Below are positions 34,180 through 38,893 of a stretch of DNA of 41,722 bases, piece by piece. Position numbers and translations under genes: made by a program. Positions within the stretch are counted from its first letter, which is position 1. Every line of letters begins with the position of its first letter. This DNA is from Coriobacteriia bacterium (lineage in GTDB: Bacteria > Actinomycetota > Coriobacteriia > Anaerosomatales > Anaerosomataceae), in contig JAFGAG010000010.1 of NCBI GenBank assembly GCA_016933785.1, positions 1 through 41,722 of the forward strand. Direction: 5' to 3'. Under the pieces are notes generated by a model. It was not told the origin of the DNA. It did not search any database and worked only from the letters and a program-made list of their open reading frames with translations.

Positions 34180-34361
34180 AAACAGAGGTGTCCCGAGAAA
34201 CCCGGCCAGCCTCATCCGTAGTCCTCAGCTTCCCGTTTCTTACCATCGTAGAACCCGCCCGGCACGGTCCCGCTTGCGCTTGACCCACCTTCGAGGCTCC
34301 CGTCAGGCAGCTACTGGTACGCTGACTTTCCGGTTCCGCTCGGCCCGACCTCTCGGGACAC
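34180..34361 (-). ncRNA. Structured non-coding RNA gene candidate, about 180 nt
   Basis: On the minus strand an 11-bp perfect closing helix joins GTGTCCCGAGA (34361-34351) to TCTCGGGACAC (34198-34188), with CTCTGTTT after it. The interior holds a hairpin GTCAG/CTGAC, a GGTC...GACC hairpin capped by a GCAA tetraloop, and purine-rich unpaired stretches such as GGTAAGAAACGGGAAGC, typical of conserved RNA cores. A consensus-like promoter ends six bases before the helix. No coding ORF is credible on either strand. Size and architecture recall large ornate bacterial RNAs such as the raiA motif, but I cannot confirm a family; 6S RNA is a less likely option. Confidence 0.6.
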
Positions 34362-34366
34362 GACTC

Positions 34367-34395
34367 ACTGTACGAGTCACCTGACACGGGGTCAA
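34367..34395 (-). promoter_or_regulatory. Promoter of the minus-strand RNA
   Basis: Read on the minus strand: TTGACC (34395-34390), exactly 17 bp, TACAGT (34372-34367). The predicted start, 6-8 bases on, falls at 34361-34359, the first bases of the 11-bp closing helix. The coincidence of promoter spacing and helix end is the main support for a dedicated RNA gene. Confidence 0.65.
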
Positions 34396-34440
34396 GGCTT
34401 TCTCCGACAAAGTTCATGGGAGCTGATGAGCGGTATGAGG

Positions 34441-34514
34441 TGCCCGCTGGGCGGACCCATATGCGTGATGAACGGTCTTCGGATGGACCTGACCGAAGAT
34501 GGGCGGCCCACATG
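34441..34514 (+). other. Hairpins and imperfect direct repeat between the RNA gene and the iron regulator
   Basis: A small hairpin GCCC-gct-GGGC (34442-34452) and a 7-bp stem TCTTCGG/CCGAAGA (34476-34482 with 34493-34499) are bracketed by near-copies. These are GGGCGGACCCATATG (34449-34463) and GGGCGGCCCACATG (34501-34514). The segment is upstream of both divergent promoters, so it may bind a regulator or encode a further small RNA. No gene is seen in 34396-34627. Confidence 0.35.
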
Positions 34515-34564
34515 GTCAACGTCGGCCGGCGGGACGTCATCGGTCACTCTTAGCCTTTATTAAC

Positions 34565-34584
34565 CACGTCTCGACGTGTATACT
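34565..34584 (+). promoter_or_regulatory. Promoter and inverted repeat ahead of the DtxR-type regulator
   Basis: TATACT (34579-34584) is a good -10 box; no clear -35 is present 17 bp upstream (TTTATT). A perfect inverted repeat CACGT-CTCG-ACGTG (34565-34578) touches the -10 box and would block RNA polymerase if bound. A second, looser dyad TTAGCCTTTATTAA lies at 34550-34563. Either could be the operator for metal-dependent autoregulation. Neither matches the full DtxR consensus. Confidence 0.5.
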
Positions 34585-34627
34585 CACGCGAACGATGACG
34601 CCCGTTGAACGGTGATGAGGTGACTGT

Positions 34628-35317
34628 ATGCCCAGCGCGACACTCGAGGAGTACCTGGAGGCCATCTACAAGCTCGCGGAGCGCGCTGCCGTGCGTCCGG
34701 GTCAGATCGCCGATGCCATGGGTGTCTCCGCACCGACCGTAACCGCGACGCTCGGACGGCTCCAAGCGCGCGGACTCATCAACCGTTCCGGGGATGGTGC
34801 CGTCGAACTCACGCTGAGCGGTCGTCAGGGTGCACTGGACATCATCCGCCGTCATCGCCTCGCGGAACGGTTCCTCGTCGACGTTCTGGGTCTGTCGTGG
34901 GACGAGGTGCATGACGAGGCTTGCGAGCTCGAGCATGCGCTCTCCCCGAAGGTCCAGGAGGCGCTCGAACGGTTCATGGACAACCCGGACGTGTGTCCTC
35001 ACGGCCATCCCATCCCGAGCGCGGACGGTGCGATCGCGGTGCAGGAGGGTGGTCCCCTGTGCCAGATCGGTGCGGGCGAAGAGGTGCGGATCGTACGCAT
35101 CGAGGATGAGGACGGTGAGCTGCTGTCGTATCTCTCGTCACTCGGCATGTTCCCGGGCACGTCGGTCCGGGTCTGCGATGTCGCGCCCTTCAAGGGACCG
35201 CTGATGGTGGAGGTCGGCGACGCGCGCTACGCGCTCGGACGCGAGGTGGCCGAGAAGATCGTGGTAGAGGGCGAGGGTGGACACCGGAGACGCGGTAAGC
35301 GCGGCGGGCGCCGGTGA
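34628..35317 (+). CDS. DtxR/MntR-type metal-dependent repressor with FeoA-like C-terminus
   Basis: A 229-residue regulator. Residues 5-65 form the winged helix (E-E-Y-L-E-A-I-Y-K-L, then G-V-S-A-P-T-V-T-A-T-L). Residues 66-125 are the dimer domain with metal-ligand candidates in R-R-H-R-L-A-E and E-A-C-E-L-E-H-A-L-S. P-H-G-H-P-I-P closes it, and residues ~145-215 are an SH3-like FeoA-type domain (L-G-M-F-P-G-T-S-V-R-V). The basic tail R-R-R-G-K-R-G-G-R-R is unusual. A strong ribosome site, GAGGTGA, precedes the ATG. It overlaps feoB by 4 bp and no separate feoA exists here. It probably represses feoB when Fe2+ (or Mn2+) is plentiful. Confidence 0.9.
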   Translation: MPSATLEEYLEAIYKLAERAAVRPGQIADAMGVSAPTVTATLGRLQARGLINRSGDGAVELTLSGRQGALDIIRRHRLAERFLVDVLGLSWDEVHDEACELEHALSPKVQEALERFMDNPDVCPHGHPIPSADGAIAVQEGGPLCQIGAGEEVRIVRIEDEDGELLSYLSSLGMFPGTSVRVCDVAPFKGPLMVEVGDARYALGREVAEKIVVEGEGGHRRRGKRGGRR

Positions 35318-37320
35318 GTGCGCCATGCCACGACGGTCGCGAGGCGTTCATGGGGCGGCCGGACGCCGAACTGGTGATTGCGCTCGCGGGTAACCCGAAC
35401 GTCGGCAAGTCGAGCCTGTTCAACGCGCTGACCGGCCTCGGGGTCGAGACGGCGCACTATCCCGGCACCACGCGCGAGGTCTTCACCGGTATCGCGCGTG
35501 CCGGTGAGCGTTCGGTCGGTGTCATAGACCTCCCGGGCAGCTACGGGTTCACCGGTGTCGCCGAGGAGGATGTTGTTGCGCTGAGGGCGCTGGAGGACCT
35601 CGAGCCCGACGTGGTCGTCGTGGTCGTTGACCCCACCACACTCGGCCGCACACTCTATCTCGCGCTCGAAGCCATCGACCTCGGCTATCGTGTCGTGCTC
35701 GCGGTGAACCTGGTCGACGAGGCGCGCCGCTCGGGTCTGGAAGTCGACAGCGGAGCGCTTGCCACGGCACTCGGCATCCCGGTGATCCCGACGGTCGCGA
35801 CGCAGGGTATAGGCGTGAGCGATGTGGTCGATGCGTGCTTCCGCGTGGCGGAGGGGCCCGTCCCCGAGCCCCCGGGCTACGGTCCTGACTTCGAGGCGTT
35901 GCTCGAGCCGCTCGTCTCTGCCTGCAGCGAGGCTGTGTGCCTCCCGTGCGGGCGGAGTGCGCGCGGAGCAGCACTCGAGATGCTGAGCGTTCCCGGCGGC
36001 CCAGAGCAGGAGCGTCCGGCAGGGATCGATGCCGCGCTCAGGCAGGTCCGGAGCTCCATGCGGTCGCACTTCGGGGAGAGTGGGGCGACGCACCTGGCGC
36101 GCGAACGTCACGGTCTGGCAGGGCTCCTGGGTGAGGAGGCGGTGCGGCGAAAGGAGCGGCACTGGCTACCTCGTGACGCGTGGTCTCTCACGACGTGGCC
36201 GTGGACGGGCGTGCCGCTCGTGGTGCTCGTGGCGGCCGGTATCTTCGGGTTCCTCTTCTTCTTCGGCGATCTACTTGCTCGTGGATTCTCCAGCCTTTGG
36301 GGGGCGTTCGCCTCACCGGCGATCACCTCGACCATCACGTCGCTCGTGGGCGAGGGTGTGCTCTCGCGCGTGCTGCTCTGGGGTTTTGACGCGGGTATCG
36401 AGGCGTCGCTCTCGATCGGCCTGCCGTACATCCTCACGTTCTACTTCCTGATCGGCTTCCTCGAGGACACTGGCTATCTCAACTCGCTCGCATTCCTCAC
36501 GGATCGCCTGATGCACCGCTTCGGCCTGCACGGGCGGGCCATCGTGCCGATGGTCGCCTCGGCCGGCTGCAACGTGCCGGCGCTCATGGCGGCGGGTCAG
36601 CTGCCGAGCAAGCGCGAGCGCGTGATCGCCTCCACGCTCGTGCTCTTCGTGCCGTGCAGCGCGCGGACCGCCGTGATCCTCGGTGCGGTCGGTCACTACC
36701 TTGGCTGGCAGCCGACGCTGCTCGTGCTCGGCATCCTGGTGGCCGTGTGGCTCGGCGTGGGCCTGAGCCTTCAGAAGATGGTCCCCGGGACGTCGCGCGG
36801 GCTCGTCATGGAGATGTTCCCGTTCCGCCGTCCGTCGGTCAAGCGAGTCGCGGCCAAGGCGTGGGGGCAGTTCAAGGAGTTCCTGTTCATAGCCACGCCG
36901 ATCGTGATCGTCGGCAGCCTGGTGCTGGGCGGTCTGTATGAGACCGGCTGGCTGGTGAAGCTTAGCGATCCACTCGCGCCGGTCGTCGAGGGATGGCTCG
37001 GGCTGCCAGCTATCGCTGGCCTTACGCTGCTTCTCGGATTCCTGCGCAAGGAGCTCTCGCTGCAGCTGCTCGTGGCGCTTGCGGTGGCCACGGCGGGGTT
37101 TGCCGGCGCCGAGCTGACCGAGCTCATGAGCGCGACGGACATCGTGGTGTTCGCGGTGGTGAACGCGATCATGCTGCCGTGCATATCCACCATGACCGTG
37201 TACTGGAGGCGCAACGGCCTGCCGACCACGGCGATCGCGCTGGGGGCGACGGTCGTCATCGCACTCGTGGTGGGCGGCGTTCTCGCCCGCGTGCTGCCGC
37301 TTATCGGGATGGGCGCGTAG
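35314..37320 (+). CDS. feoB: Ferrous iron transporter FeoB
   Basis: GTP-dependent Fe2+ importer in the inner membrane, 668 residues. The G domain has G-N-P-N-V-G-K-S-S (G1, near residue 27), D-L-P-G-S-Y-G (G3) and N-L-V-D (G4). The membrane half begins near residue 295 and contains A-S-A-G-C-N-V-P-A-L-M-A-A, F-V-P-C-S-A-R-T-A-V and a late P-C-I-S-T-M, the gate motifs with cysteines. It is shorter than the ~770 residues of E. coli FeoB because loops and tail are reduced. GTG 35314 overlaps the regulator stop; ATG 35350 (M-G-R-P-D) is an alternative that removes a 12-residue leader. Ferrous uptake fits anoxic conditions. Confidence 0.94.
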   Translation: MSAPCHDGREAFMGRPDAELVIALAGNPNVGKSSLFNALTGLGVETAHYPGTTREVFTGIARAGERSVGVIDLPGSYGFTGVAEEDVVALRALEDLEPDVVVVVVDPTTLGRTLYLALEAIDLGYRVVLAVNLVDEARRSGLEVDSGALATALGIPVIPTVATQGIGVSDVVDACFRVAEGPVPEPPGYGPDFEALLEPLVSACSEAVCLPCGRSARGAALEMLSVPGGPEQERPAGIDAALRQVRSSMRSHFGESGATHLARERHGLAGLLGEEAVRRKERHWLPRDAWSLTTWPWTGVPLVVLVAAGIFGFLFFFGDLLARGFSSLWGAFASPAITSTITSLVGEGVLSRVLLWGFDAGIEASLSIGLPYILTFYFLIGFLEDTGYLNSLAFLTDRLMHRFGLHGRAIVPMVASAGCNVPALMAAGQLPSKRERVIASTLVLFVPCSARTAVILGAVGHYLGWQPTLLVLGILVAVWLGVGLSLQKMVPGTSRGLVMEMFPFRRPSVKRVAAKAWGQFKEFLFIATPIVIVGSLVLGGLYETGWLVKLSDPLAPVVEGWLGLPAIAGLTLLLGFLRKELSLQLLVALAVATAGFAGAELTELMSATDIVVFAVVNAIMLPCISTMTVYWRRNGLPTTAIALGATVVIALVVGGVLARVLPLIGMGA

Positions 37321-37344
37321 CGCGCATCGCCCGAGCTGGCTGGA

Positions 37345-38268
37345 TCACGCGTCCCCGGCCGTCTCCGTGGCGGCCTTCGAGCCGAAGCGGTACGTCCACG
37401 CGCGCGTCATCTCGGCGCCGAGCAGGACGATCTGTGCGCTGTAGTTGAGCCACACGAGGAAGACCACCACCGAGCCTGCGGCCCCGAAAGCGGTGCCGAT
37501 CGACGAACTCGAGAGGTACAGGCCGAGGAGCCAGCGTCCGAACGTGAAGAGTCCGGCGGTCATCGCGGCACCGACGGCGACGTCGCTCCAGCCCAGACGC
37601 AGGCGGGGAAGCACCAGATAGACGGCGGCGAAGAGCGCCCAGAGCACGATGAGTGAGATGAGGATGTCGAGCGCCTGGACGGTCCGGGCGGAGAGGTCGA
37701 CGCCGATCCACTCCGAGGTGATCGCTACCGCAAGCGCGTTGAGCGCGAGGGTGGCGATGAGCAGCACGCCCACGACGATCACCATCAGGAACGCGCGGAG
37801 GTTGTGGACGGCGAAGGCGCGGAGCGTGAAGCGTACGCCGTCCCAGAACGAGGTGCCCTCGGCGCGCTCGGGCGGTGTGTCCCAGATGCGGTCGAAGGCA
37901 CTTCGCATGGCACCGAACAGGCGCATGGCGCCGAAGATCGCGAGGACGACCGCGATGCCGCTCAGAAGCGTGCCGGTGCTCGGCAGAGATGCCGAAGCGA
38001 GCAGCTCTTCGACGATCGACGTGCCGAGTTCGCCGGCGAGCCGGTCGGCGGCGGTGAGGAGTTCAGCGGTGGCTGCTCGCGTGCTCACGAAGCGTCCTGC
38101 GATGGTGACCACGACGAGTAGGAGCGGTGCCACGGAGAGCAGTGCGTAGTAGGAGAGGGCAGCGGCGATCTGCGGGGCCCCATGGTCGGCCCATCCCTTG
38201 GCGGCGTCGCCGAGCACGCCTTCTACGGCGCGTATGAAGCGTTTGACCGGTTCTCGTGGCGCTGACAC
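37345..38268 (-). CDS. YihY/BrkB-family inner membrane protein
   Basis: A 307-residue multi-span protein of the UPF0761 (YihY) family, once mislabelled ribonuclease BN. It carries A-L-S-Y-Y-A-L-L-S-V-A-P-L-L-L near the N-terminus and F-G-A-A-G-S-V-V-V-F-L-V-W-L-N-Y-S-A-Q-I near the C-terminus, where the family normally has W-x-Y-Y-S-A-x-I. The function is unknown. The start at 38268 (GTG, GGAG seven bases upstream) is preferred. The longer ORF to 38334 would begin directly against the TAGACT box. It converges on feoB with a 24-bp gap and is the only clear protein gene on this strand. Confidence 0.88.
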   Translation of the reverse strand: MSAPREPVKRFIRAVEGVLGDAAKGWADHGAPQIAAALSYYALLSVAPLLLVVVTIAGRFVSTRAATAELLTAADRLAGELGTSIVEELLASASLPSTGTLLSGIAVVLAIFGAMRLFGAMRSAFDRIWDTPPERAEGTSFWDGVRFTLRAFAVHNLRAFLMVIVVGVLLIATLALNALAVAITSEWIGVDLSARTVQALDILISLIVLWALFAAVYLVLPRLRLGWSDVAVGAAMTAGLFTFGRWLLGLYLSSSSIGTAFGAAGSVVVFLVWLNYSAQIVLLGAEMTRAWTYRFGSKAATETAGDA

Positions 38269-38334
38269 ACGATCACTCCGTCCGATGACACGGACTATCA
38301 GGGTCGTCCGCGGGGCGGTGGGTCCCTGCTCCAC

Positions 38335-38340
38335 AGTCTA
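38335..38340 (-). promoter_or_regulatory. -10 box candidate for the YihY-family gene
   Basis: TAGACT read on the minus strand, with a weak -35. It would start transcription near 38328, 60 bases before the chosen GTG, and lies 34 bp from the divergent SOS promoter. No other function is seen between 38269 and 38373. Confidence 0.35.
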
Positions 38341-38373
38341 CCCGAGTAGGCATCGCCCGATGTCAGAGGCGTC

Positions 38374-38402
38374 TTGTATACCGAACATGTGTTCGATATA
38401 CT
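38374..38402 (+). promoter_or_regulatory. SOS promoter with LexA box
   Basis: TTGTAT (38374-38379), 17 bp, TATACT (38397-38402). The spacer holds CGAACATGTGTTCG (38382-38395), a perfect palindrome that meets the Gram-positive LexA consensus CGAAC-RNRY-GTTCG in full. Bound LexA would cover both promoter elements. It drives the DUF6504 gene and, through it, the DnaE2-type polymerase gene. Confidence 0.88.
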
Positions 38403-38408
38403 GAACAC

Positions 38409-38446
38409 GCCGGGTGTGGACCCCTGAAGCTCCTTCCACACCCGGC
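38409..38446 (+). other. 12-bp hairpin at the 5' end of the SOS transcript
   Basis: GCCGGGTGTGGA (38409-38420) and TCCACACCCGGC (38435-38446) form a perfect 12-bp stem with a 14-base loop. The first base is where transcription should begin. No U tract follows, so it is not a terminator. It may protect the 5' end or set mRNA stability; the ribosome site AAAGGA lies ten bases beyond it. Confidence 0.6.
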
Positions 38447-38469
38447 ACCTCTCTCAAAGGACGTCTCCC

Positions 38470-38886
38470 ATGGGCCGTAACCGCGCGATCAGACAGTACG
38501 ATCCCCGCACGACGGGGCAACCGCTCGATCTGTTCACCGCCAGTGACACGCGCGCCCCGGTGATCCTGGAGCTCTTGAGGAGCCCATGGATCGTGCGGGG
38601 ATCCGATCTTGGCGGCGGCGTCTCAGGCCTTGCGGGCAAACGGCGAGAGCACGAGATCGAGGTCGTCTGGGATGCGTCACGCGGTGCGCCACGCTCGTTC
38701 GTGGCTGGCACCCGGCGGTACACGGTCGACGCGGTGGTGCAGTCATGGGCGGTCGAGCGCGCCTGGTGGGACCCGCGCAAGCGCTTGAGCCGTCGCTGCT
38801 ACCGCGTGCTCGCACGTGGCGGCCTCTATGACCTTGCCTACGACCGCATCGCCGATTGCTGGTTGCTCACCGGCATCGTCGATTAG
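38470..38886 (+). CDS. DUF6504 family protein, SOS-regulated
   Basis: A 138-residue protein of unknown function. The C-terminal half (A-G-T-R-R-Y-T-V-D-A-V-V-Q-S-W, W-W-D-P-R-K, C-Y-R-V-L-A-R-G-G-L-Y-D-L, then W-L-L-T-G-I-V-D) matches DUF6504. In actinobacteria this family sits in or beside imuA-imuB-dnaE2 mutagenesis cassettes. The first 65 residues are specific to this branch. It is the first gene behind the LexA-box promoter and ends seven bases before the dnaE2-type gene. An accessory role in damage-tolerant synthesis is inferred from context. Confidence 0.82.
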   Translation: MGRNRAIRQYDPRTTGQPLDLFTASDTRAPVILELLRSPWIVRGSDLGGGVSGLAGKRREHEIEVVWDASRGAPRSFVAGTRRYTVDAVVQSWAVERAWWDPRKRLSRRCYRVLARGGLYDLAYDRIADCWLLTGIVD

Positions 38887-38893
38887 AGCAGCC

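Noticed and set aside
34158-34445. Group II intron or insertion sequence remnant in the queD-regulator gap
   Set aside because: No domain V pattern, reverse transcriptase, transposase or terminal repeats were found.
34136-34540. A 134-codon minus-strand open frame in the queD-regulator gap
   Set aside because: It coincides with the paired RNA segment, is rich in Ser, Arg and Gly without a fold pattern, and has no ribosome site; a structured RNA explains the strand better.
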